Source: Candidatus Peregrinibacteria bacterium (GTDB lineage: Bacteria; Patescibacteriota; Gracilibacteria; UM-FILTER-43-11). From it: a stretch of 23,139 nucleotides of DNA. The stretch lies in assembly GCA_030618315.1 (NCBI GenBank), contig JAUXDO010000006.1, positions 1 through 23,139 of the forward strand. The letters run 5' to 3'. The position numbers and the translations under genes are program-made. This document shows positions 1-9,293 of this stretch, piece by piece. The notes below the pieces were generated by a model. It saw only the letters and a program-made list of their open reading frames with translations. It had not been told where the DNA came from and did no database searches. Each line of letters begins with the position of its first letter. The stretch's first letter is position 1.

Positions 1-49
1 TTCATGCAGTCGTTTCATTATTTTTTTATGAGATATTGGTATGGCTTGA

Positions 50-107
50 TTATTGTATTTTGGTTATTGAGTATTGTTTGGAATTTGGGATTTGAGTATT
101 GATTATT
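50..107. repeat. AT-rich word repeat, copy A
   Basis: Intergenic stretch built from words such as TATTG, TTTGG and ATTTGAG. Positions 73-107 match 16872-16906, inside queE, at all but three of 35 positions. Nothing else is seen in 1-122. Confidence 0.6.
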
Positions 108-122
108 GCGAACTAAGTGAGT

Positions 123-641
123 TTATTGTATTCGAAGTAATCTTGAAATTATATCAAAACCGCGTTCTCCCATGCCCTCTATTTCAGGAACCTCTTTACC
201 GATAAGCTTTCGCAGTTCAACAGGGTTTTGATGATTCAGTTCTATTTTTACGTATTTATATGATTTTCCGCCCAAACGTAAATAAAACGATCGAACGTAT
301 GGCGGATGATATACAATCCAGAAAGAGTTAATAGCGTTGTAGTGGTAAAAGTCTTTTCCATATCTAACACCTAACTCAGTAATCTGGACGTCTAATATTT
401 TTGGTTGTTTATTGTGAGTGAGTAAAAAAAGCACAATAATCATTGCAAATGCAATAAACATTGTTATTGAACCTGTTAAAATCGCATATGTAAGAAGTCC
501 GCCAACGATGATCGAAGCCACGATATACCATGTTTTTGTGCGTGGATATGGTATAAATTCAGGCGTTTTCCATTCAAGTAAAACCTTATCGTGGTTAAGA
601 TCCGGGTTTACTTCGGTGTTTTTGGATTTTGTATTTGGCAT
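123..641 (-). CDS. Small two-helix membrane protein, unknown function
   Basis: A 172-aa protein. A hydrophilic N-terminus (about residues 1-35, with a WKTPEF motif) precedes two adjacent hydrophobic segments at about 37-57 and 58-75. A soluble C-terminal half of alternating strands and one helix follows. The layout, a short tail, a membrane hairpin and a small beta-rich domain with an F-x-I-x-Y-x-P stretch, resembles conserved hypothetical proteins common in CPR genomes, whose soluble part may be PH-like. That similarity is recalled, not computed. It has its own good promoter at 664-692 and is divergent from prfA. No catalytic motif is visible. The gene is probably real because its length, membrane pattern and promoter agree. 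Confidence 0.75.
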   Translation of the reverse strand: MPNTKSKNTEVNPDLNHDKVLLEWKTPEFIPYPRTKTWYIVASIIVGGLLTYAILTGSITMFIAFAMIIVLFLLTHNKQPKILDVQITELGVRYGKDFYHYNAINSFWIVYHPPYVRSFYLRLGGKSYKYVKIELNHQNPVELRKLIGKEVPEIEGMGERGFDIISRLLRIQ

Positions 642-663
642 ATTTGTATTATTTTATCTCTAT

Positions 664-692
664 ATTATATCAAATTTTTGGCTTAAAATCAA
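664..692 (-). promoter_or_regulatory. Sigma-70-type promoter for the 172-aa membrane protein
   Basis: On the minus strand, TTGATT (687-692), 17 nt, TATAAT (664-669), about 20 nt before the start codon. The 15-nt block TAATCCCTTGATTTT around the -35 box recurs exactly at 2347-2361 in the promoter of the FecR-like gene. Confidence 0.75.
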
Positions 693-710
693 GGGATTAA
701 CATGAAAATA

Positions 711-779
711 GCAGGTAGCGATTAGCGGTTAGCGAATAGCTCAAAAAGCTAGCCACTAACCGCTACCTGCTAACCGCTA
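711..779. repeat. Hairpin-forming inverted repeat with reiterated units
   Basis: GCAGGTAGCG (711-720) is complementary to 761-770. The 11-nt unit TAGCGGTTAGC (723-733) is complementary to 769-779 and, over 10 nt, to 756-765. TAGCT/AGCTA closes a CAAAA loop at 742-746. Several alternative foldings are possible. It lies between two divergent genes and has no T-run, so it looks like a dispersed palindromic repeat rather than a terminator. Confidence 0.65.
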
Positions 780-808
780 TTTCCAAACTTTCAACAATCA
801 TGTAAAAT
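780..808 (+). promoter_or_regulatory. Possible prfA promoter (weak)
   Basis: TTTCCA (780-785), 17 nt, TAAAAT (803-808), 26 nt before the prfA start. The -35 box fits poorly. It is proposed because prfA is divergent from its upstream neighbour and needs its own start. Confidence 0.35.
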
Positions 809-834
809 CACGTAGTACAAACCAAAAATATCCA

Positions 835-1902
835 ATGCTCGACAAACTACTCAAAATCAAAGAAGAATACGAAGAGATTACAAATGAGATGGGGAAGCCC
901 GAAATTGCGTCGAATCAGAGTAAATATCAGGAATTAGCGCGTAAAGAAGCCCATTTACGTCCAATCGTCGAACTTATAAAAGAATATGAAAAAGCTCTGA
1001 ATACTATCGACGATTCGGAACAAATGCTGAAATCGGAGAAAGACGAGGAATTATTGGTGATGGCAAAGGAGGAATTGTCCCTTGCTAAAGCCGAAAAAAT
1101 CAAATTAGAAGATGATTTAAAAGTCGCTCTACTCCCAAAGGATCCAAATGACAATAAAAACGTAATAATGGAAATCCGGGCGGGGACTGGTGGTGAGGAA
1201 GCTTCACTTTTTGCAGGCGAACTTTCCCGTATGTATATGCGCTTTGCTGAGTCAGCAGGTTTTAAAATCGAACTCATGAACAGGGCAGACGCGGATGCGG
1301 GCGGAATAAAAGAGATGATATTTAGAATTATCGGAGATGGCGCATATTTAAAATTTAAATACGAAAGCGGAGTTCATCGTGTTCAGAGAATACCGACAAC
1401 AGAAAGTCAGGGAAGAATCCACACTTCTGCCGCAACTGTTGCGGTTCTACCGGAGGCTGAAGAGGTGGATATCAAAATAAACGAGAATGAATTAAGAATT
1501 GATGTATTTAGGGCTCAGGGATGTGGTGGGCAGTGTGTAAATACAACAGATTCCGCAGTCCGAATAACATATTTGCCGACAAATCTCGTAGTAACATGTC
1601 AGGATGAAAAATCTCAGCACAAAAATAAAGCTAAGGCGATGTCGGTACTGCGTGCACGTCTTTATCAGCAGGAAGAGGACCGACTGAGGGCTGAAAGAGG
1701 GGAGGAAAGACTGAGTCAGATAGGTACAGGAGACAGGAATGAAAAAATCAGGACTTACAACTTTCCACAGGACAGAGTTACCGATCACAGAATCCAACAT
1801 AGCTGGAGTAATATTAATGGAATAATGGACGGAGATATTGAGGATATTATTGAGAAATTGACACTTGATGACCAAGCGAAGAAAATGGGGAGTAGCGAGT
1901 AA
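835..1902 (+). CDS. prfA: Peptide chain release factor 1 (RF1)
   Basis: RF1 reads UAA and UAG in the ribosomal A site and triggers release of the finished peptide. The 355-aa length is normal for RF1. An N-terminal coiled-coil domain (about 1-100) is followed by the codon-recognition domain, with the RF1-type PxT tripeptide seen as PTT at 187-189 within [14 protein letters not shown]. The peptidyl-transferase loop has GGQ at 231-233. The flanks are unusual: the motif reads [12 protein letters not shown] where most RF1 proteins have GAGGQHVNTTDS, so a cysteine stands on each side of GGQ. The rest of the domain, including the D-x-R-I-x-H-S-W segment, is conserved, so the protein is probably functional. 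No terminator is evident downstream, only a hairpin at 1951-1998. Confidence 0.97.
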   Translation: MLDKLLKIKEEYEEITNEMGKPEIASNQSKYQELARKEAHLRPIVELIKEYEKALNTIDDSEQMLKSEKDEELLVMAKEELSLAKAEKIKLEDDLKVALLPKDPNDNKNVIMEIRAGTGGEEASLFAGELSRMYMRFAESAGFKIELMNRADADAGGIKEMIFRIIGDGAYLKFKYESGVHRVQRIPTTESQGRIHTSAATVAVLPEAEEVDIKINENELRIDVFRAQGCGGQCVNTTDSAVRITYLPTNLVVTCQDEKSQHKNKAKAMSVLRARLYQQEEDRLRAERGEERLSQIGTGDRNEKIRTYNFPQDRVTDHRIQHSWSNINGIMDGDIEDIIEKLTLDDQAKKMGSSE

Positions 1903-1950
1903 CACGTTTCGAATGAAATGTGGGCCGTTAGGCCAAATGAAATGAGGATG

Positions 1951-1998
1951 AATCACGTAAGAAAATTAGGAGCAAAGCGGGAAATTTTCTAAGTGATT
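1951..1998. repeat. Hairpin downstream of prfA
   Basis: AATCAC (1951-1956) pairs with GTGATT (1993-1998), and AGAAAATT (1960-1967) pairs with AATTTTCT (1983-1990), around a 15-nt loop. There is no T-run, so it is not a canonical terminator. It may protect the prfA mRNA 3' end. The rest of 1903-2097 shows no gene. Confidence 0.55.
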
Positions 1999-2097
1999 CA
2001 AGTGTTTCCCTATTGGGTTCAGTAACAGGATAAGATTGTATAAAAAAATTGTTCACGAGTAAAAAATGTGTTCAATTTTTTGTATTCAGAAATACAT

Positions 2098-2346
2098 CCT
2101 AATTCCGTACACTTACTCACCACCAATCCATCAAATCCATCAGCCTCTCTAGCTACTAATGTTAAAGAGGCTTTTAGTAATTCAGTAAAACAATGTTCTG
2201 TAAAACTGCTTACAGTATATTCTGGTTACAGTTTTACTGAATTACTAAATCGCAGACATACTGAGACCCCTCTTTTTTTAATACAAAAAGAGAGGGGTGG
2301 ATGATATGGATGGATTTAGTGGGGTGAGTAAGTGTACGGAGTGAGG
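2098..2346. mobile_element. Miniature inverted-repeat element (MITE-like), non-coding
   Basis: The ends form a terminal inverted repeat: 2105-2121, CCGTACACTTACTCACC, is the exact reverse complement of 2323-2339. The match extends outward to 2098/2346 with two mismatches. Inside lie consecutive hairpins: a 7-bp stem 2142-2148/2166-2172; a perfect 19-bp stem 2173-2191/2231-2249 enclosing a 6-bp stem 2198-2203/2210-2215; and a 14-bp stem 2266-2279/2285-2298 starting ACCCCTC with a 5-nt loop. There is no transposase gene. A target-site duplication is not clear. The small open frame inside follows from the repeats and is not taken as a gene. Confidence 0.75.
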
Positions 2347-2353
2347 TAATCCC

Positions 2354-2382
2354 TTGATTTTTCCTCCATTTTTTGCTATAAT
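2354..2382 (+). promoter_or_regulatory. Promoter of the FecR-like gene
   Basis: TTGATT (2354-2359), 17 nt, TATAAT (2377-2382) with an upstream TGC, i.e. an extended -10. It begins eight bases beyond the edge of the inverted-repeat element at 2346. Confidence 0.8.
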
Positions 2383-2398
2383 AAACAGATAAACTATA

Positions 2399-2418
2399 TT
2401 AATTCGTAATTCATAATT
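2399..2418. repeat. AT-rich word repeat, copy B1
   Basis: TTAATTCGTAATTCATAATT here is identical over 20 nt to 7624-7643, upstream of secF. It continues with further TTCGTAATT units to about 2435 and forms the leader of the FecR-like gene. Confidence 0.65.
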
Positions 2419-2445
2419 CGTAATTTTTAATTAAGAAAAAGAAGT

Positions 2446-5265
2446 ATGGACGAAAATATTATTCCACATTTCTCCAAAAAAATTCTGCTCCTAAGCATAC
2501 TGTTTTTGATTATAAACGTTACATGGTATGTACTAACTGTATTTACTCAGCAAGGGGATGTATTTAGAACAGTGGCTCCAAAGCTTGCATTTGTTGAGGT
2601 TAATGATATTCAGGTCAAAACAATATATGATGAAGAATTGCATTCGGCTGAAGTGAATCAGAGTCTGATATCAGGAACAATGATTTCAACAGGTGAACAC
2701 GAATTTGCGGAGGTGATTTTGGAAAACAATGTATTAAGACTCGATGAAAACACTCAGCTTACTTTGCTTGAAAACAATTTTGCTACAAACAGCACTTATG
2801 AACCGGAGTTGTCACGTCTGGTTTTATCACTGGATAAGGGGAATGTATGGGTAAACGCTTTTGATAGAATTGAAATCCTTACTCCCAGAAGCTCCGCATC
2901 ATTTGCTCATTCAATAGGATCTGTTTCTTATAATGAACCGATTAATCGGTTAATGGTTATTACAGGAAGCGCAGATTTAAATTTAACTGATGAAGATGGT
3001 GAGGTTGTGACTTCATACACAGTTCCTTTATATAATCAGATAACATATTTAGACACCCAGATAATTGATGAGTATGCAAAAATAAGAGAATCAAAATTGA
3101 AGAAGGAGCTTAAGATGGCGCCAATTGCAAGTGCAGTATTGGAAGATGAATGGGTAATCCGAAATTCAGAAGTAGATAGCGACCTTGCTGATTTAAGAAA
3201 AAATTTCATTAATTCAAAAATATCCTATTCAATAAAGAGCGGATATAATAAATTTCGTTCAGTATTTACATTTATTCCACAGAGCAAGAGAAAACTTGCT
3301 ATTGATAGAGCTGAGATAATTCTTGGTTATTTACTCGGTGGATTACAGAAGGATAAAAATATAGCTGAAGCGAAACTGGTATTAAATGATTTAAAAGAAG
3401 CAATTGATAACATGCAATCCGATCCGCTTATGAAGGAATTGCTTATTGGTACATTCTTTGCAATTGGTTCAGTTGATATGGATTCACCAGCACAATTGGT
3501 GAAAGAGGAATTACTGAGCTATATGCTGTCTCAGGATGGACCATACGTGCTTCGCTCATATTTAACAGATTTAAGAGTCAGTCTCGAAGACCTTGATCTC
3601 GATTATACTGAAAAAGTTGCATCTGATTGGTTAGCAGGGTGGAGTAAAAGCTTAATAACAAAGAATTTAGAAGAATTCACAAAACAGGCTCAAATGCTTC
3701 ATCGAACTATTCTGACTTATTCAGATAGGGCAACAAATGAATTACTGGCAATTTTAGATGAGAGTGGACAAATAAGACTTGATTCATCAGATGATATTGA
3801 AGAGACACGTTATAATGTTGCAGAAGAAAGACTGGAAATGAGCTCAGCTCTTGTAGCAGATTATCGATATCTTGCAGCGAAGCAATATTTAAAAGACAGC
3901 TATGAAAGTTTGGGAATAGATGAGATCGACTCCAGTCAGGCATCTCAGATATTTACAGAAAGAGCACAATTACTTGCTCAGAGAATAGAGTATGCAGAAG
4001 AGAGAATGCATAGCGCAGCGGAAGCCATTGATGAATCTGAGTTTAGAGAATATATACAATTGCAGACTCGGGACGAAATGCTTTCAGAAAATCTAAAAGA
4101 ATTTTTACAGGTTGGCACTGCGCCGGAAGAAGTTATTGCGCCGGAATTAGACGACGTAATAGATAGATTTACAGCATCCAGAGTGATTATTATTGATAGC
4201 GATATCGTTACAAATAAAGACTTACCATTTACTTTCGAAATAATAAAGGCAAGATTAATGGAAAGAGCTTCCGATGGTTCTCAGGTTACATTTAGTGCTA
4301 TTTATGACTACACCACAAACGCTGTAAATAATGTGATAGTCGGCGAAACATCATTAAAAGGTAATTTTGGATTAGATGATTTGGTTGGGATTATAGGCAA
4401 TGGTAAGGAGATCGAAACAGAACAGGAAACAGATATTTATGATTTATTGGGAGGAGGACAGGAAGATGAAGCTTTGAGGGCTCAGGCAACTGCGCAGGAA
4501 TTAGCAAAACAACTAGTGAGCAGTGAATTAATAGACGTTGGAATTCAGGTAAGCGGTCTGGATAAAATTGAGGTATTGGATGCGCTGACACTAGCTAAAT
4601 TCAATATTACTGAAGCATTTATTGCAAATCCCGAAGACCCAACAAAGCCGTTAAAAATACAGTTTGAATACAGCTCATCTTCTAAAAATGCATCAAATAT
4701 AGTTATGTCGGATGGCAAGGAAGTTTATGGGGTAATACCAATTAGTCAGCTGTCTCAGGAAATTACAAGTGACATCATAACTAAGAAGCTAAAAGAGGAA
4801 GCTCTTGAGTTATTTATGAATGAAATAGCCAATCAAAAGCTAATTTTAAAAAGATCTGACGTTACGGTTCTTGAAAACAACAATATTGAATTTAAAAATA
4901 TGCTGACTGGATTACTTCCATTGAGCGTAAGCGGAACTTACAGTACAGCTTCTATGAAATTCACAAGTCTATCAAATGAACTATACGAGGCAAGTAACGT
5001 CCAGATAACGGAGTATTTTGGAGAGCTGGGGAAAATTTACATTTATCAGTATCTGATTGACGAAGGCTTTGATATTACAGAAGACAGGATTGTGATGGAA
5101 TATCCATATAGTAAAATAGAAGTTAGTGGATATGTAATAGGTATCAACACATATAGCTTTGAAGTAGATATGGTCGGAGGTAAGCTTAAGAACATCACAA
5201 ATGAAGGAACAGGAAATGTTGTCAATTCAATGACATTTGATGAATTTCAGAGTATTGCCCAGTAG
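2446..5265 (+). CDS. Large membrane-anchored FecR-like protein
   Basis: A 939-aa protein with one N-terminal hydrophobic segment (about 12-34), so most of it should lie outside the membrane. Residues about 50-205 look like a FecR-type beta domain: two V-x-V stretches, a LISGTMISTGEHEFAEV segment, then RLDENTQL, LSLDKGNVWVNA and EILTPRSSASF. This is the layout of proteins that read a threshold or bind a cell-surface ligand. A helical part (about 215-560), beginning with FIPQSKRKLAIDRAEI, resembles the DUF5667-type helical region often following such domains in CPR proteins. The C-terminal 300 residues are mixed alpha/beta with two similar-looking cystatin/NTF2-sized units. The start has AAGAAG just upstream. 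No TonB or sigma-regulator partner lies next to it, so an iron-signalling role is not supported. A structural cell-envelope role is a guess. Confidence 0.8.
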   Translation: MDENIIPHFSKKILLLSILFLIINVTWYVLTVFTQQGDVFRTVAPKLAFVEVNDIQVKTIYDEELHSAEVNQSLISGTMISTGEHEFAEVILENNVLRLDENTQLTLLENNFATNSTYEPELSRLVLSLDKGNVWVNAFDRIEILTPRSSASFAHSIGSVSYNEPINRLMVITGSADLNLTDEDGEVVTSYTVPLYNQITYLDTQIIDEYAKIRESKLKKELKMAPIASAVLEDEWVIRNSEVDSDLADLRKNFINSKISYSIKSGYNKFRSVFTFIPQSKRKLAIDRAEIILGYLLGGLQKDKNIAEAKLVLNDLKEAIDNMQSDPLMKELLIGTFFAIGSVDMDSPAQLVKEELLSYMLSQDGPYVLRSYLTDLRVSLEDLDLDYTEKVASDWLAGWSKSLITKNLEEFTKQAQMLHRTILTYSDRATNELLAILDESGQIRLDSSDDIEETRYNVAEERLEMSSALVADYRYLAAKQYLKDSYESLGIDEIDSSQASQIFTERAQLLAQRIEYAEERMHSAAEAIDESEFREYIQLQTRDEMLSENLKEFLQVGTAPEEVIAPELDDVIDRFTASRVIIIDSDIVTNKDLPFTFEIIKARLMERASDGSQVTFSAIYDYTTNAVNNVIVGETSLKGNFGLDDLVGIIGNGKEIETEQETDIYDLLGGGQEDEALRAQATAQELAKQLVSSELIDVGIQVSGLDKIEVLDALTLAKFNITEAFIANPEDPTKPLKIQFEYSSSSKNASNIVMSDGKEVYGVIPISQLSQEITSDIITKKLKEEALELFMNEIANQKLILKRSDVTVLENNNIEFKNMLTGLLPLSVSGTYSTASMKFTSLSNELYEASNVQITEYFGELGKIYIYQYLIDEGFDITEDRIVMEYPYSKIEVSGYVIGINTYSFEVDMVGGKLKNITNEGTGNVVNSMTFDEFQSIAQ

Positions 5266-5280
5266 ATGAGAAAGAATAAA

Positions 5281-5464
5281 TGTCTGAACCATATGCCCCT
5301 TAATAGCACAATGCGCACGAGCAAAACTACAAATAATAACACATAGCTAACTATTATCGAATTAAATGATTTCGTTGATTTTGATTTATATGATTATTGA
5401 CTGTAATCTGTGTAATCAAAATCAGGACAATCCGAAAAATCTGTGAAAATCAGCGGTTCAGACA
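5281..5464. mobile_element. Remnant of a TGTCTGAACC-bounded dispersed repeat
   Basis: The 184-bp stretch starts TGTCTGAACC (5281-5290) and ends with its exact complement GGTTCAGACA (5455-5464). The right half is a run of ATTTTGATT, AATCTGTG, AATCAAAATC and AATCTGTGAAAATC words. I recall this style of repeat flanking GxxExxY-family genes in several bacterial phyla. That link is from memory. Here no gene lies between the ends. This explains most of the gene-free stretch 5266-5599. Confidence 0.55.
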
Positions 5465-5472
5465 ATAAACTA

Positions 5473-5501
5473 TTGCAGAACAGCCTTATTTCGAGTAAAA
5501 T
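5473..5501 (+). promoter_or_regulatory. gyrB promoter
   Basis: TTGCAG (5473-5478), 17 nt, TAAAAT (5496-5501). About 90 nt of leader follow, containing the palindrome at 5536-5557. Confidence 0.6.
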
Positions 5502-5535
5502 TTATTAGGTTATTTTTTTATATTCAAAATTAAAA

Positions 5536-5557
5536 ACCTGTCTGCCGATAGGCGGGT
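5536..5557. repeat. 22-nt palindrome in the gyrB leader
   Basis: ACCTGTCTGCC and GATAGGCGGGT pair in the plus-strand RNA. Three of the pairs are G-U wobbles and there is one mismatch near the centre. This CCTGTCTGCC-type palindrome is, from memory, a common dispersed repeat in CPR genomes. It could also act as an RNA hairpin in the gyrB leader. Confidence 0.55.
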
Positions 5558-5599
5558 TGAAAATTAATCTTGAATCTTGAATTTTTTAATTTAATATAA

Positions 5600-7618
<2,019 letters not shown>

Positions 7619-7623
7619 ATACC

Positions 7624-7643
7624 TTAATTCGTAATTCATAATT
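7624..7643. repeat. AT-rich word repeat, copy B2
   Basis: Identical over 20 nt to 2399-2418. It fills the short gyrB-secF gap and ends just before the AAGGA ribosome-binding site (about 7647-7651) of secF. Confidence 0.65.
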
Positions 7644-7654
7644 AAAAAAGGAAC

Positions 7655-8542
7655 ATGAAATTCAAATTTATTAAAAACACAAAAATCTGGTTTTCAATGT
7701 CAGCAATAGCTGTAGCTATTAGTTTAGTTGGTATATTCAGCTATGGTCTTGAGCTTGGAATTGATTTTACAGGAGGTTCACTAATGGAAATTCAGTCAGA
7801 GGCAGGAATTGATATGAAGGTAACAGGAGATATGGTAAATGATTCATACCCTGGGTTATTTAAAGAATATGTAAAAACCGATCAGGACACTTTTATAATT
7901 CAAGCTAGACATATGTCGGAAGATGAGCTTCAGGGGGTATCAGATATCATAGAACTAGAAAATGGTGAATTTGAATTGATTAGATTTACAACAATAGGTC
8001 CAAAAATTGGTTCAACCTTAAAAAGCAAAGCCTTTACAGCTCTTATAATAGCATTAATAGCAATCGTTCTTTATATTGCATACGCTTTTCGCAGGGTTCC
8101 AAAAAGAGTTAGCCCATGGAAGTTCGGATTTTGCGCTATCGTAGCACTGGCACACGATATAATAATCACATTAGGAGTATTTGCTATACTTGGTTTTGAA
8201 GTAAATGCGTTTTTTATTACAGCTCTTCTGACTATTATGGGATTTTCTGTTCACGATACAATAGTTGTATTCGATCGTATTCGTGAAAATCTTAAAAATC
8301 AAACACGCGATGATACATTTGGTGATGTCGCAGACAAGAGTCTGAATCAAACATTAACCAGATCTATCAATACATCTATCTCCACATTATTCCCTTTGGT
8401 AGCTCTGTATATCTGGGGTGCTGAATCAATCAAAATCTTTATATTCGCACTTATTATCGGCATATTTGTCGGAACATATTCCTCAATTTTCATCGCAAGT
8501 CCACTGCTTACATACTGGCAGGAGAGGAAGAGGAGTAGATAG
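7655..8542 (+). CDS. secF: Protein translocase subunit SecF
   Basis: Membrane subunit that works with SecD to pull secreted proteins across the cytoplasmic membrane using the proton gradient. The 295-aa length is normal. There is one N-terminal helix (about 11-30), then the conserved GIDFTGG motif (35-41), a periplasmic domain, and five helices from about residue 125. The family signature is present around HDIIITLGVFAILGFEVN, followed by IMGFSVHDTIVVFDRIREN and LTRSINTSISTLFPL. The start has an AAGGA site six nucleotides or so upstream. secD usually precedes secF, but here gyrB does, so secD must be elsewhere. The stop is UAG. Confidence 0.96.
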   Translation: MKFKFIKNTKIWFSMSAIAVAISLVGIFSYGLELGIDFTGGSLMEIQSEAGIDMKVTGDMVNDSYPGLFKEYVKTDQDTFIIQARHMSEDELQGVSDIIELENGEFELIRFTTIGPKIGSTLKSKAFTALIIALIAIVLYIAYAFRRVPKRVSPWKFGFCAIVALAHDIIITLGVFAILGFEVNAFFITALLTIMGFSVHDTIVVFDRIRENLKNQTRDDTFGDVADKSLNQTLTRSINTSISTLFPLVALYIWGAESIKIFIFALIIGIFVGTYSSIFIASPLLTYWQERKRSR

Positions 8543-8562
8543 ATTTGTGATTTGAGAATTGT

Positions 8563-8583
8563 GATTTCTGATTTCTGATTTCT
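8563..8583. repeat. Three tandem GATTTCT units
   Basis: Three exact 7-nt copies of GATTTCT lie between secF and the tRNA locus, within a longer AT-rich word repeat (about 8545-8595). Confidence 0.7.
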
Positions 8584-8625
8584 GAATGACGAATAAAAGA
8601 AAATCTGATAAAGTTCTTTTGACGT

Positions 8626-8665
8626 GCCCGCGTAGCTCAGCTGGATAGAGCACCGGTCTTCGGAA
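8626..8665 (+). pseudogene. Displaced 5' half of tRNA-Arg
   Basis: These 40 nt match the first 40 nt of the intact tRNA at 9138-9177 except for two adjacent bases (AC here, GT there) just before the anticodon stem. The match stops at the 3' edge of the anticodon loop. No 3' half follows; the HNH gene does. The original tRNA promoter, if still active, lies upstream of this fragment. Confidence 0.85.
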
Positions 8666-9177
8666 TCACTATTGATTTCGAAGAGTATATTTTGTACAGT
8701 ATATGTATGAAGAAATGTAGTAAATGTAAAAAAGAGAAGCCAATTGAAGAATTTAACTTCAAAAATAAAGCCAAAAAAATTAGGCAAAGATCCTGTAGAC
8801 AATGTACAAGATTAGAGATTAGAAATCATTATTATAGAAATAAAGAATATTACCTAAAGAAGACCAAGGAAAGAAACACAAAAAAGAGGGAAGAAGTTAA
8901 AAGATTTATCTTAGATTTCTTATTAAAACATCCTTGTGTAGATTGTGGAGAAAATAATCCTGTTGTTCTGGACTTTGATCATAGAGATGATAAAATTGCC
9001 AGTGTGTCAGATTTTGTTAAAAAAAGATCTTCACTAAAAATAATTCAAAAAGAAATATCAAAATGCGAAGTGAGATGTGCAAATTGCCACAGAAGAAAAA
9101 CAGCTAAAGACTTTAATTGGTATAGACAAAAACATTAGCCCGCGTAGCTCAGCTGGATAGAGCGTCGGTCTTCGGAA
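8666..9177 (+). mobile_element. HNH element inserted at the anticodon loop of tRNA-Arg
   Basis: A 512-bp unit flanked by direct copies of the 40-nt tRNA 5' half (8626-8665 and 9138-9177). It holds one gene, an HNH endonuclease, and ends with a replacement tRNA 5' half that restores a complete tRNA with the downstream 3' half. No integrase is present. Only about 40 nt precede the gene, so there is no room for a group I or group II intron core. The unit may equally be drawn as 8626-9137. Confidence 0.7.
8692..9138 (+). CDS. HNH endonuclease, small homing type
   Basis: A basic 148-aa protein. An N-terminal zinc knuckle (C9, C12, C35, C38) is followed by a helical lysine-rich stretch. Next comes an HNH fold with C82-x2-C85, DFDH (94-97) and C129-A-N-C132-H133. 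This belongs to the zinc-bound HNH group found in phages and mobile elements, where it cuts DNA at a target site. The first start is TTG at 8692 with GAAGAG about six bases upstream. An in-frame ATG at 8707 (MKKCSKC) has no clear ribosome-binding site. The last base of its UAG stop is the first base of the intact tRNA-Arg, so gene and tRNA overlap by 1 nt. The arrangement suggests it targets this tRNA gene. Confidence 0.85.
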   Translation: MYSICMKKCSKCKKEKPIEEFNFKNKAKKIRQRSCRQCTRLEIRNHYYRNKEYYLKKTKERNTKKREEVKRFILDFLLKHPCVDCGENNPVVLDFDHRDDKIASVSDFVKKRSSLKIIQKEISKCEVRCANCHRRKTAKDFNWYRQKH

Positions 9178-9214
9178 CCGAAAGTCATAGGTTCGAATCC
9201 TATCGCGGGCACCA
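9138..9214 (+). tRNA. tRNA-Arg (anticodon UCG)
   Basis: A 77-nt cloverleaf with CCA encoded. The acceptor stem is GCCCGCG/CGCGGGC with discriminator A. The D arm is GCTC...GAGC. The anticodon stem TCGGT/ACCGA encloses loop CTTCGGA, with TCG at the anticodon position. The T arm is ATAGG-TTCGAAT-CCTAT. The anticodon reads CGA codons and, by wobble, other CGN codons. All stems pair, so it should be functional despite the insertion upstream, though transcription must now start inside the HNH unit or read through it. Confidence 0.95.
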
Positions 9215-9244
9215 CATTATTTTATTCTTTTTTACCGTATCCAA

Positions 9245-9273
9245 TTGACAACAAAGGCATAATTTGTTATTAT
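9245..9273 (+). promoter_or_regulatory. Strong promoter for the 618-aa gene and its operon
   Basis: TTGACA (9245-9250), 17 nt, TATTAT (9268-9273) preceded by TGT. The start codon at 9294 is only about 20 nt past the -10 box and has a T-run but no Shine-Dalgarno before it, so the leader is very short. Confidence 0.85.
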
Positions 9274-9293
9274 CATCTCCATAATTTTTTTTT

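Noticed and set aside
2068..2304. Small protein gene inside the inverted-repeat element
   Set aside because: Its frame is formed by the hairpin arms, has no ribosome-binding site, and the sequence is fully explained as nested inverted repeats.
2446..5265. FecR iron-signalling system with the sigma factor at 14653
   Set aside because: The two genes are 9 kb apart with no TonB receptor, and the sigma factor has region 3, unlike ECF sigma factors that pair with FecR.
8666..9177. Group I or group II intron in tRNA-Arg
   Set aside because: The insertion point suits an intron, but only about 40 nt precede the HNH gene and none follow it before the complete tRNA, so there is no room for a ribozyme core. 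The downstream tRNA is already complete.
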